Assembly: GCA_043802865.1 (NCBI GenBank)
Contig: JAZDKQ010000017.1
Location: 1 to 31,204, forward strand
Source: JAPLXD01 sp043802865
GTDB taxonomy: Bacteria; Patescibacteriota; Minisyncoccia; Moranbacterales; UBA11712
Direction of reading: 5' to 3'
Length of the DNA stretch: 31,204 nt
This document shows positions 14,718-22,103 of the stretch, in pieces. Below the pieces are notes generated by a model. That model did no database searches. It was not told where the DNA came from and worked only from the letters and a program-made list of their open reading frames with translations. Position 1 is the stretch's first letter, and every line of letters starts with the position of its first letter. Both the position numbers and the translations under genes were made by a program.

Positions 14718-15668
14718 ATGCAACGGAAAAAAATCGGTCTTGCTCTCGGCGGAGGAACATTGAGAGGAATGGCGCATATAGGGGCGCTTGAAGCGCTGGA
14801 AGAAAAAAATATTTCGATCGATGTTTTGACCGGTTGTTCAAGCGGCGCATTGGTGGCCGCGGCGTATGCGACCGGAAATCTCGGCGATTTGAAGGAAGTT
14901 GCTTTGAACTTAGATCAAAAATCACAAAGAAGAATGCTTGACTTTTGTCTCACTGGCGAGGGATTGATCCGGGGAGACAGGATGTATTCTTTTTTCGAAT
15001 TTATCACAGCCGGAAAAAAATTCGAAGATATTGTCAATTTGAAGCTGGCTTTTGTGGCGACCGACGCGCTCACCGGAAAGGAAGTTGTCATCGAAAAGGG
15101 AAGCATCGCCAAGGCGCTTGAGATCACAACTGCGCTTCCCGGCCTTGCGCCTCTCAAAAGACATGAAGGGCGCTTGGTTTTTGACGGCGGGACGGCGATG
15201 ATGGTGCCGGCGAAAATCGCCTATGATCTTGGAGCGGAGAAAGTGATCGCGGTGGATGTCGGGGCGAATAGGAGTTTGGTCACCCGTTTTTTGGGGAATA
15301 TGCGCCAAATGATGAGAAATACCCGTATCGGAAAAATGGCGAAACCCATTTTCAAGGTGCAGGAAAAGATCAAAAATTCCGATGAACACAATTTTTTGGG
15401 AAAAGCGCGGGAGCTGATGCAAAAACTGCAGCTGCTCGATGACTATGAAAAAGATCAATTCAGTTTTTTGGAGGCGTATCTGATTGGCCTCAGAGTCATA
15501 AGTTCCGATCATCGGCGGGGAATTTTTCGTGATGAAGATGCTGATGTCGCCATTCGGCCGGAAGTTTTTCATATCAAGCGGTCGGATGTTTCAAAAATGG
15601 AGGAATTGATCAGAGAGGGAAGAAAGGCGATTGAAAAGGATTTTATTCGATTGAAAAAAATTTTATGA
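14718..15668 (+). CDS. Patatin-like phospholipase (RssA-type)
   Basis: This 316-residue serine hydrolase has the patatin fold. The oxyanion-hole loop is GGGTLRGMAHIG (residues 11-22), the nucleophile elbow is GCSSG (39-43, Ser41), and the dyad aspartate is in VFDGGT (Asp156). ITTALPGLAPL matches the conserved proline segment of bacterial RssA-like proteins. The C-terminal 100 residues are charged and helical. The likely activity is acyl-ester hydrolysis of phospholipids; the substrate is unknown. I chose ATG 14718 (MQRKKIGLALGGG) because AGGGA lies eight bases upstream; ATG 14700 would start inside the inverted repeat. Its stop overlaps the murC start by four bases, so it is firmly embedded in the cell-wall operon, an unusual location for a lipase. 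Confidence 0.9.
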   Translation: MQRKKIGLALGGGTLRGMAHIGALEALEEKNISIDVLTGCSSGALVAAAYATGNLGDLKEVALNLDQKSQRRMLDFCLTGEGLIRGDRMYSFFEFITAGKKFEDIVNLKLAFVATDALTGKEVVIEKGSIAKALEITTALPGLAPLKRHEGRLVFDGGTAMMVPAKIAYDLGAEKVIAVDVGANRSLVTRFLGNMRQMMRNTRIGKMAKPIFKVQEKIKNSDEHNFLGKARELMQKLQLLDDYEKDQFSFLEAYLIGLRVISSDHRRGIFRDEDADVAIRPEVFHIKRSDVSKMEELIREGRKAIEKDFIRLKKIL

Positions 15669-17044
15669 CGCTCGATTTTGCCAAAATCAAAAAAATATAT
15701 TTCATCGGGATCAAAGGCAGTGGAATGGTGGCTCTGGTTGAAATTTTTGCGCGGCGCGGATGCGAGGTGACCGGCTCGGACACCGCGGAGAAATTTTTCA
15801 CGGATGAAATTCTCAAGAAAAAATTGTTCGTGAAATATCACGAAGGATTTGACGCGGAACATATCGTCGGCGACATCGATTTGGTTGTCTATTCCACCGC
15901 CTATAACGAAAAAAACAACGAAGAATTCAAAGTGGCGAAATACAAAAGCATCCCAATGGTCTCCTATCCCGGAATGCTCGGGATTTTGTTCAATGAAAAA
16001 TACGGAATCGCGGTCTCGGGGACGCACGGAAAAACGACAACAACGGCGATGCTTGCCGAAATATTCAAGGTTGCCGGGCTTGATCCGACGGCGGTTGTCG
16101 GCTCTCAAGTCAAGCAGTGGCGGGGATCGGCGCTCGTTGGCCGGAGCGAGTTTATGATTATTGAAGCGGATGAATATCAAAATAAACTTGATTTATATAA
16201 TCCCCAAGCAGCGATCCTCACCAGCGCGGACTGGGATCATCCGGATTTTTTTCCGACTTATGATGAATACAAAAAAACTTTTGAAAAATTCGTTGCCAAA
16301 ATTCCCCGTCATGGATTCTTGGTTGTTTGCGGCGACCGGAGTGAGACGCTCGAAATCGCCAAGAGCGCGAAATGCAAAATAATTTCGTATGGTTTTGGCA
16401 AAGATGCAGACCTCAAGATCGCGAATCATGAATTGCGCGAAGGGAAACAATTTTTTTCAGTAGTTCTGCGCGATAAAAAGCTGGGCGATTTTGAAATTAT
16501 GCTGCCCGGAAAACACAATATTCTCAACGCGTCCGCGGCGATCGCCATGGCATATCAGTTCAATGCCAAGATGGAAAAAGTTCGCGAGGCTCTGGCTAAT
16601 TTTGAGGGAACTTCGCGCCGGTTTGAATATATCGGCCGGCGAAACGGCGCTATTTTGATCGATGACTATGGCCATCATCCGGAGGAAATCAAGGTAACGC
16701 TCCAAGCGGCACGGGAATTTTTCCCGAAACGCCGGATCTGGTGCGTGTTTCATCCGCATACTTTCACAAGAACCAAAGCCTTGCTTTCCGAATTTTCCCA
16801 AAGCTTTGAAGACGCCGATCGGGTGATCGTTTTGGATATTTATGGATCCGCGCGCGAAGTTCAGGGCGGAGTGCACTCAAAAGATCTTGTCGAACTCGCG
16901 AAAAAATATCACCGCAACGTTGAATATATTCCGACCATCGACGAAGCCATTGAATTTTTGAAAGACAAAATTTCTCGCGAAGACCTCGTCATCGCCATGG
17001 GCGCCGGAAATGTCTGGGAGGTGGTGGAGGGGTTGAAAGAGTAA
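15665..17044 (+). CDS. murC: UDP-N-acetylmuramate--L-alanine ligase MurC
   Basis: This 459-residue ATP-dependent ligase adds the first amino acid to UDP-MurNAc in the cytoplasm. The N-terminal Rossmann-like domain starts IYFIGIKGSGMVALVEIFARRG. The ATP-binding loop is SGTHGKTTTTAMLAEIF (about residues 117-133). Mur-ligase motifs include EADEYQNKLDLYNP, HNILNASAAIAMAYQF and the C-terminal IDDYGHHPEEIKVTLQAARE with VFHPHTFTRTKALL. Length is normal. The start overlaps the patatin stop (ATGA). The missing murD, murE, murF and mraY must lie elsewhere, if present. Confidence 0.96.
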   Translation: MTLDFAKIKKIYFIGIKGSGMVALVEIFARRGCEVTGSDTAEKFFTDEILKKKLFVKYHEGFDAEHIVGDIDLVVYSTAYNEKNNEEFKVAKYKSIPMVSYPGMLGILFNEKYGIAVSGTHGKTTTTAMLAEIFKVAGLDPTAVVGSQVKQWRGSALVGRSEFMIIEADEYQNKLDLYNPQAAILTSADWDHPDFFPTYDEYKKTFEKFVAKIPRHGFLVVCGDRSETLEIAKSAKCKIISYGFGKDADLKIANHELREGKQFFSVVLRDKKLGDFEIMLPGKHNILNASAAIAMAYQFNAKMEKVREALANFEGTSRRFEYIGRRNGAILIDDYGHHPEEIKVTLQAAREFFPKRRIWCVFHPHTFTRTKALLSEFSQSFEDADRVIVLDIYGSAREVQGGVHSKDLVELAKKYHRNVEYIPTIDEAIEFLKDKISREDLVIAMGAGNVWEVVEGLKE

Positions 17045-17072
17045 GAAAATAATTTTTTTTTATTAAAATATC

Positions 17073-17420
17073 ATGAGCAGAATGGAAGCGATTGAACAAA
17101 AGGAGGTTTTAAATGACGGCCAAATTATTCAGGGATTAGCGGATGGCTTTATAAATTCTATTCCCGAAAACAGACCTCTTTATGAAAAAAGCGAAAAAGG
17201 TGAAACTACTACAAGAGCCATTGCTTTTGGCCAGTTTTTCAATCAATTACTGACCATATCTATGGGTGCTGAAAATTTGAACAGAGAACAAAAAGAATCA
17301 ATAATGAAAAGAATTGAAACATTAAAGAAAGAAGCGTTTCATTGGACAAAACAATCAGATTCTGGAAGAGATTTTGTGCAAGAAGTTGATGAAATGGCCA
17401 AGAGTATTTGGCTAAAATAA
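17073..17420 (+). CDS. Hypothetical protein, 115 residues
   Basis: I do not recognise this protein. It is soluble, probably helical, with no signal or membrane segment. Visible segments are EVLNDGQIIQGLADGFINSIPENRP and FGQFFNQLLTISMGAENLNREQKESIMKRIETLKKEAFHWTKQ. The start may be at 17073 or at the ATG at 17082 (MEAIEQKEV). Codon choice is more AT-rich than in the neighbouring mur genes. It sits between murC and the asparagine-synthase-like gene and could be accessory to that pair. Confidence 0.6.
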   Translation: MSRMEAIEQKEVLNDGQIIQGLADGFINSIPENRPLYEKSEKGETTTRAIAFGQFFNQLLTISMGAENLNREQKESIMKRIETLKKEAFHWTKQSDSGRDFVQEVDEMAKSIWLK

Positions 17421-17431
17421 ATTATGGAGAT

Positions 17432-17746
17432 ATGAAACCGGAAAAACAGCGAAAAAATTATCTAAAAAAATTTGATGATGAATACGAAAAGCTTTATCTG
17501 ATTCATCATATGCATCACTTTGAGTCCAGGAAGAATATTGAGCATGAATTGCATCATTGTTTTCTGTTCGCGAAAAAAAATATGGGCGGCAAAAAATATT
17601 CAATAATGCACAAGGTGATAAAAAAAGAATTATTGCATTGTATATCCGGAAATTTTGAGGGAAATCTATATGATCATGCCAATAATGTTTATGAAATAAT
17701 AAGTAAAAACATCAATGGAAAAAGAGTATCAATTATTAAAATTTAA
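17432..17746 (+). CDS. Hypothetical His-rich protein, 104 residues
   Basis: The predicted start is MKPEKQRKNYLKKFDDEYEKL. A cluster of histidines and a cysteine, HHMHHFESRKNIEHELHHC, could bind a metal, but no known motif is recognised. The gene overlaps the next one by 32 bases. A TTG at 17408 would extend it by eight residues. Base composition is AT-rich, like the preceding hypothetical and unlike the mur genes, so the pair may have been acquired together. Confidence 0.55.
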   Translation: MKPEKQRKNYLKKFDDEYEKLYLIHHMHHFESRKNIEHELHHCFLFAKKNMGGKKYSIMHKVIKKELLHCISGNFEGNLYDHANNVYEIISKNINGKRVSIIKI

Positions 17747-18602
17747 TAAACCCTTGGAAAACGAAGGCGAACAAGTGCTCAAGATAGTAGAATCTGTTAA
17801 GGCTGTTGTCGATGAAGAAAATACAAACTGGTCTTTTGAAGATTTAAAGGGTGAAATGCTGAGATCCTTCGAAGAAGCAGGTCGCAAAGCGCTTGAAGAA
17901 AATCAAGGCACAATTTTCGTCACTCTTTCAGGAGGCATTGACTCGACATTGGGGCTGGCAATGCTTCGCAAAAATTTTCCGGATGCGAAAATCGTCGCTT
18001 TCACAATGGGTGGCAGCGAAGAGCATTCGGATGTCATTCATGCGCGACTGGCGGCGGAAAAATTCAGTGCGGAACATCGGGAAATAATTCCCAATCAAGA
18101 TGATATTCAGGAAGCACTTGAAGAATATCAGAAAGAGTTTCCGAATGCAGACATAAAAAAGGCGGTAGCGGACGGAGATTTTGATGTTTATCTCTTGTAT
18201 AAAAATATTTCCAAGATGAATCCCAAGCTGCTCATCGCTTACGACGGAATAGACGAACTGACGGGAGGATATTGGGGACACCGAAAGGGAGAATCAGCCG
18301 AAGAAAGAAAAAAAGCGTTTGCGGAATATTGGAAGAAGCTTATTCCAAATCATCTCCGGCCATTGCTAGCTACAAGTAAAAAGTTCGACATCCGTCTTAT
18401 TTTTCCTTTTCTTAACAAAGATTTAGCGAGTATGATTTCAAAAATTCCTATTTCAGATAGAGTTTCAGATGAAATTGGGAAATTACCAATTCGGGAATTG
18501 GCTAAAGCTTTTGAAATTCCGGAGGAAATTATAAAGAGATCAAAAAGAGGGCAGGTGGGTATGTTGGAGATAAAAGGATGGGAACGAAATAGCAGAAAAT
18601 AA
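17715..18602 (+). CDS. Asparagine-synthase-like ATP pyrophosphatase without a glutaminase domain
   Basis: This 295-residue protein has the PP-loop FVTLSGGIDSTLGLAML (SGGIDS at residues 72-77) and AYDGIDELTGGYWGHR, the counterpart of the asparagine synthetase substrate/ATP motif. Such domains adenylate a carboxylate and transfer nitrogen. No N-terminal Ntn glutaminase domain is present, so nitrogen must come from free ammonia or a partner protein. The ending IPEEIIKRSKRGQVG resembles the tail of asparagine synthetases. It lies between murC and murB, abutting murB directly, so modification of a cell-wall precursor carboxylate (amidation) is an attractive but unproven idea. Ordinary asparagine synthesis is the alternative. 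Confidence 0.8.
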   Translation: MEKEYQLLKFNKPLENEGEQVLKIVESVKAVVDEENTNWSFEDLKGEMLRSFEEAGRKALEENQGTIFVTLSGGIDSTLGLAMLRKNFPDAKIVAFTMGGSEEHSDVIHARLAAEKFSAEHREIIPNQDDIQEALEEYQKEFPNADIKKAVADGDFDVYLLYKNISKMNPKLLIAYDGIDELTGGYWGHRKGESAEERKKAFAEYWKKLIPNHLRPLLATSKKFDIRLIFPFLNKDLASMISKIPISDRVSDEIGKLPIRELAKAFEIPEEIIKRSKRGQVGMLEIKGWERNSRK

Positions 18603-19589
18603 ATGAATATTCGAAAAAACATTCCATTGGCGCAATATACCACTTTCAAAATTGGGGGACCGGCGAGGTTTTTTTGCGAGGCGAAGGATGAGGAAGAAAT
18701 TTTGGAAGCGCTTGAATTCGCGCGGGAGAAAAATCTGCCGGTTTTTGTGCTGGGCGGGGGAAGTAATGTATTGGTCAGCGACAAAGGATTTGATGGAGTT
18801 GTCATAAAAATTAGCAATACAGCTTGGAAGTTCGACTTCCATTTGGGAAGTCGAACTTCCTTAATTAAATGCGACGCCGGGATTGCATTAAGCAAAATCG
18901 TGATTGAATCAGTGAAAGCCGGCCTCACCGGTCTCGAGTGGGCGGCAGGGATACCGGGGACGATCGGCGGAGCGGTGCGGGGAAATGCGGGAGCGTATGG
19001 AGGGACGATAGAAGATGTGGTCGAAAGCGTAAAAGCTTTCGAAATTTCCAATTTCCAATTTCCAATTTCCAATAAAATCCCAAATCAAAAATCCAAAACA
19101 ATTTCAAATTTCAAAACTAAAGATTGCAAATTCGAATATAGGAACAGTATTTTCAAGCAAAATTCAAATCTTATTATTTTATCTGCCAGTCTAAAAATAA
19201 AAAAGGGCAATAAAGCCGAAAGCGAGAAAAAGATCAAAGAAATTTTGGCGAAGCGCAAAGAAAAACAGCCAATGGAATTTCCGAGTCCGGGAAGTTTTTT
19301 CAAAAATCAAATCGCGAAAAACAAAAAGCTGATTCGGCAGTTTGAAACAGATACTGGTCAGAAAATAAAGGACAACAAAATTCCTGCCGGTTATTTGATC
19401 GATCAATTGGACCTGCGCGGCAAAAAAATCGGCGGGGCGATGGTGAGTGAAAAACATGCCAATTTCATCGTGAACACGGGTGACGCGACTGCGGAGAACG
19501 TAATCATGCTTGCGGCGGTCATCAAAACGCGAGTCCGCAACAAATTTGGGATCCAGCTTCAGGAAGAAGTGCAGATGATGGGGTTTTGA
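18603..19589 (+). CDS. murB: UDP-N-acetylenolpyruvoylglucosamine reductase MurB with two in-frame repeat insertions
   Basis: MurB reduces UDP-GlcNAc-enolpyruvate to UDP-MurNAc using FAD and NADPH. FAD-binding motifs are present: YTTFKIGGPARFF, VLGGGSNVLVSDKGFDGVVIK and GLEWAAGIPGTIGGAVRGNAGAYGG. The catalytic SPGSFFKN and the end of the substrate domain, IPAGYLIDQLDLRGKKIGGAMVSEKHANFIVN, are intact. The protein has 328 residues, about 25-40 more than a compact MurB. The excess lies in two places: residues 75-86 (KFDFHLGSRTS), encoded by a 15-base inverted repeat, and about 147-173 (ISNFQFPISNKIPNQKSKT), encoded by AT-rich repeat DNA. Conserved core motifs are untouched. It abuts the preceding stop codon. 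Confidence 0.95.
   Translation: MNIRKNIPLAQYTTFKIGGPARFFCEAKDEEEILEALEFAREKNLPVFVLGGGSNVLVSDKGFDGVVIKISNTAWKFDFHLGSRTSLIKCDAGIALSKIVIESVKAGLTGLEWAAGIPGTIGGAVRGNAGAYGGTIEDVVESVKAFEISNFQFPISNKIPNQKSKTISNFKTKDCKFEYRNSIFKQNSNLIILSASLKIKKGNKAESEKKIKEILAKRKEKQPMEFPSPGSFFKNQIAKNKKLIRQFETDTGQKIKDNKIPAGYLIDQLDLRGKKIGGAMVSEKHANFIVNTGDATAENVIMLAAVIKTRVRNKFGIQLQEEVQMMGF
18826..18860. repeat. 15-base inverted repeat inserted in frame in murB
   Basis: GGAAGTTCGACTTCC (18826-18840) and its exact reverse complement GGAAGTCGAACTTCC (18846-18860) flank ATTTG. Each arm is itself nearly palindromic. The core TTCGA/TCGAA with purine-rich and pyrimidine-rich flanks is the same design as the trmD insert. Confidence 0.8.
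19043..19123. repeat. AT-rich tandem repeat DNA inserted in frame in murB
   Basis: AATTTCC is repeated four times in tandem (about 19043-19071), then AT-rich decayed repeats (AAATCCCAAATCAAAAATCC, AATTTCAAATTTC) follow. It is translated as ISNFQFPISN and the following segment, which has no counterpart in typical MurB. The composition matches intergenic repeat DNA, not the flanking coding DNA. Confidence 0.65.
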
Positions 19590-19616
19590 AAAATATTAAC
19601 AGATAATCCAAATAAC

Positions 19617-20804
19617 ATGAAAATTTTCATCATAGGAGCAGGAGGAGTAGCATCGGCTCTTTGCAAATGTCTTGAGAAAGATAAAAAAGTTGCCGCAGTC
19701 ACTTGCGCTTCAAATAACATCAAAAAAGCGAAAGAGTTTATTCAAACTAGAGGTAGAAAGATCAAATTACTGAAAAGCAATATCGATGCATCTAATACTA
19801 ATCAGTTAGCCAAAGCAATTAGGGGGTTTGACTTAGTCATTAACGCCAGTCTTCCCAACTTCAATCAGCAGGTGATGAGAGCCGCTCTTCGATCCAAAGT
19901 CAATTATCAAGATCTGTGCTCGTGGCTGCCGGATTTTAAATCAGCAGAACAGCTGAGATTTCACGAAAAATTTCGAAAGGCGGGGCTTATTGGGCTCATT
20001 AATACAGGTGTTTCTCCGGGAATTACCAATGTTTTGGCCGCAGAGGGCAAAGACAAATTTGAGGAAGTTGAGGAAATTAAAATTCGAGGGATAGAGGAGC
20101 AAAAAGCCCGCCAGCTGATTTTCGCCTGGTCGCCAGCCATAACCTTATTGGAGCTGACTTTTCCGGCTCCAGTTTTCAGGAATAAAGAAACTATTCTTAT
20201 AAAACCTTTAACGGAGGGAGAAGAATATCAATTTCCCGAACCTATCGGCAAAAAATACGTCGTTAGCATTCAGGGGGACGAAGTTAGCACATTGCCTTTA
20301 TACATAAATGTAAAAAAGGTTGATTATAAAGTTTGCGGAACGGATATCGATTTTGGGGAAGCATTAAGCAGGCTGGGTCTCTTAAGCGGAAGGTCAATCA
20401 GAATATACGACAAGAAAGTGAAGCCAGTGGATGTTTTTCTGAAACTCGCTCCTCCAGTTCCCAGTCCGAAAGAAATGTTAGAATTGCTTCGAGCGGGTAT
20501 CATCGAAAATGCTTTTTATATGTCAGTGGTGGATATTGCAGGCAGACAAAACGGAAAAAAAATGAGAATGAGAAATGTAGTTGTTTATCCGGATTTGAAA
20601 GAGATTGCAAAAAAAATGCCGGGGGCAACCTATATCTCCTATCCAACTGCAGTTGCCGTGGCTTCGTTCGCAAAAATGATACCCCAAATCAAGATGCGTG
20701 GTGTTTTTCCGCCGGAAGCCTTGACTTCCAAAATCCGTCGTGATATTCTGATTGATCTTGAGGGCTACGGCATAAAAGTGCAACAGGAGTTTTCAAGATT
20801 ATGA
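19617..20804 (+). CDS. Saccharopine-dehydrogenase-like NAD(P)-binding protein
   Basis: This 395-residue protein begins with a Rossmann loop FIIGAGGVASALCKCL and continues DLVINASLPNFNQQVMRAAL and NYQDLCSW, then NTGVSPGITNVLAAEG, as in the saccharopine dehydrogenase / carboxynorspermidine dehydrogenase superfamily. These enzymes form or cleave secondary amines between an amino acid and a carbonyl compound. Next to an agmatinase-family gene and a deoxyhypusine-synthase-family gene, a role in polyamine synthesis (carboxy(nor)spermidine-dehydrogenase-like) is plausible. Lysine metabolism is the alternative, but no other lysine genes are near. There is no clear Shine-Dalgarno sequence; the ATG is 27 bases after murB. 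Confidence 0.8.
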   Translation: MKIFIIGAGGVASALCKCLEKDKKVAAVTCASNNIKKAKEFIQTRGRKIKLLKSNIDASNTNQLAKAIRGFDLVINASLPNFNQQVMRAALRSKVNYQDLCSWLPDFKSAEQLRFHEKFRKAGLIGLINTGVSPGITNVLAAEGKDKFEEVEEIKIRGIEEQKARQLIFAWSPAITLLELTFPAPVFRNKETILIKPLTEGEEYQFPEPIGKKYVVSIQGDEVSTLPLYINVKKVDYKVCGTDIDFGEALSRLGLLSGRSIRIYDKKVKPVDVFLKLAPPVPSPKEMLELLRAGIIENAFYMSVVDIAGRQNGKKMRMRNVVVYPDLKEIAKKMPGATYISYPTAVAVASFAKMIPQIKMRGVFPPEALTSKIRRDILIDLEGYGIKVQQEFSRL

Positions 20805-20836
20805 GTTGATCTTCAAACTTTCAGGAGGGAGAAAAA

Positions 20837-20956
20837 ATGGATAGCAGGAGAAAGAGGAGAATAAAAACCGGCATTTTAGCGTTGGTTGGAGGCTTAATTG
20901 CCGGGATTGTTGCGTGTTATCTCGTCGGTATCGTCTGGGATTGCTTCTTAAGGTAA
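20837..20956 (+). CDS. Small single-pass membrane protein, 39 residues
   Basis: The peptide starts MDSRRKRRIKTG, continues with one hydrophobic helix (ILALVGGLIAGIVACYLVGIVW) and ends DCFLR. The basic N-terminus predicts an N-in orientation. An excellent Shine-Dalgarno site (AGGAGGGA) lies eight bases before the ATG, and a strong terminator follows, so the peptide is very probably expressed. The family is not recognised. Its position between the dehydrogenase and the agmatinase-family gene suggests a link to the polyamine module, perhaps a membrane anchor or regulator, but this is only context. Confidence 0.7.
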   Translation: MDSRRKRRIKTGILALVGGLIAGIVACYLVGIVWDCFLR

Positions 20957-20990
20957 AATTGGCCAGACGAGACCTACATAAAATGTCGTG

Positions 20991-21025
20991 CGGGCATGGT
21001 TTATAAAAACCGTGCCCGTATTTTT
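20991..21025 (+). terminator. Strong rho-independent terminator
   Basis: CGGGCATGGTTT pairs with AAACCGTGCCCG (12 pairs, one G-U) around ATAA and is followed by TATTTTT. It ends the transcript that includes the 39-residue peptide and probably the murB/dehydrogenase operon. Confidence 0.9.
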
Positions 21026-21064
21026 ATTGCAAAAAAATTGAATATAGTATGGAAAAAATATAAA

Positions 21065-21141
21065 TCCGCTTGCAAAATAGGCGGTTTTTTGCTAGTGTTT
21101 CTAATATCAGCAACTTAACAAAAAAGCCTTGAATAAGGCTT
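21065..21141 (+). promoter_or_regulatory. Structured leader upstream of the agmatinase-family gene
   Basis: Two hairpins precede the gene. CCGC/GCGG followed by TTTTTT (21065-21087) looks like a weak terminator or attenuator. AAGCCTT-GAAT-AAGGCTT (21124-21141) is a perfect seven-pair stem ten bases before the Shine-Dalgarno sequence. A poor promoter (TTGAAT, 15 bases, TATAAA at 21038-21064) lies upstream. This could be a regulated leader for the polyamine genes; no known riboswitch class is recognised. Confidence 0.4.
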
Positions 21142-21167
21142 CAAAAAATTATGAGGAGGGAAAGATT

Positions 21168-22088
21168 ATGGATAGAAAAAGAAGAAAATCTTCGATTATC
21201 AAGGATATTCCCGTTGAACAAGCAGATGTGGTTCTGCTGGGGATTCCGAATGACAAACATTCTTCCGGATATTTGGGCTCGGCTCTCGCGCCACGGATGA
21301 TTTGCGATGAACTCTACTACCAAGTTGAAGAACTCGTGAAATTTTCCGGTCGTGAGGGCGGCGAGATGCGCATTTGCGATCTAATTGTTATCGCCGAAAA
21401 ACATCTAGCCGTGGAAAAAATGACACCGAAAACGATGATCAAGAGGGTCATGGGAGAAGTTTATGATTTAATTTGCGACGGAAAATATGTTGTGTCTTTA
21501 GGAGGGTCGCATTCCGTCTCCGTTGGATCAATCGCGGCTCATCACAGATTTTACCCCGGAATGTTGGTTGTCCAGCTGGATGCCCATTTTGATTTTCGGA
21601 GAAATGACGGGGACTTTATGCAGGGCCGGCCGGATTCGTACGCACATTGTACTGTGATGCGGAATATTCATGCCATGAATATTCCGATTATTCAGGCAGG
21701 CGTGCGAATTGATTCGGACATTGAACTGGAATTTGTCCGCAAACATAACATGGAAAGAAATGTTTTCCGGGCAAATTTGCGGGATGAAAAATGCGATATT
21801 GTCGAGGCTATCCGCACCCAGGAGGTGTATCTCACACTCGACACCGATGTTCTGGACAGCGCGCTGGTTGCCACTGGCACGCCCGAAAATCGCGGCTGGA
21901 GCTGGAGAAAGTTGTATGATTTCCTGGAAATGCTTTTTTCCCGAAAGAGAGTGATCGGCTTTGACGTTGTTGAAGTCTGTCCGGGTCCTGATTTTTCTCC
22001 GGCTTTTGGCAAACAAACCTGCTATGAAATCGCCCAACTGATTTACTGGATGCTGGGGCAGAAATTCTATTCCAAATTCTGCAAATAA
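21168..22088 (+). CDS. speB: Agmatinase/arginase-family ureohydrolase
   Basis: This 306-residue manganese ureohydrolase most likely converts agmatine to putrescine and urea, though related guanidino substrates are possible. Expected metal ligands are visible: H115 in LGGSHS, D138, H140 and D142 in LDAHFDF, and D225 and D227 in LTLDTDVLDSA, with E269 in VVEVCPGPD. The segment after the DxD motif reads ATGTPENRGWS, as in the family. DVLDS replaces the commoner DxLDP. ATG 21168 is supported by GAGGAGGG seven bases upstream; a TTG at 21129 would start inside a hairpin. It is followed after 15 bases by the deoxyhypusine-synthase-like gene, so the two are probably one operon with a shared polyamine substrate chain. 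Confidence 0.88.
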   Translation: MDRKRRKSSIIKDIPVEQADVVLLGIPNDKHSSGYLGSALAPRMICDELYYQVEELVKFSGREGGEMRICDLIVIAEKHLAVEKMTPKTMIKRVMGEVYDLICDGKYVVSLGGSHSVSVGSIAAHHRFYPGMLVVQLDAHFDFRRNDGDFMQGRPDSYAHCTVMRNIHAMNIPIIQAGVRIDSDIELEFVRKHNMERNVFRANLRDEKCDIVEAIRTQEVYLTLDTDVLDSALVATGTPENRGWSWRKLYDFLEMLFSRKRVIGFDVVEVCPGPDFSPAFGKQTCYEIAQLIYWMLGQKFYSKFCK

Positions 22089-22103
22089 GGGAGAGAATGA
22101 ATC

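Noticed and set aside
19043..19071. Tandem seven-base repeats as a CRISPR or minisatellite
   Set aside because: The units are too short and lack spacers; they are explained as repeat DNA read through by murB.
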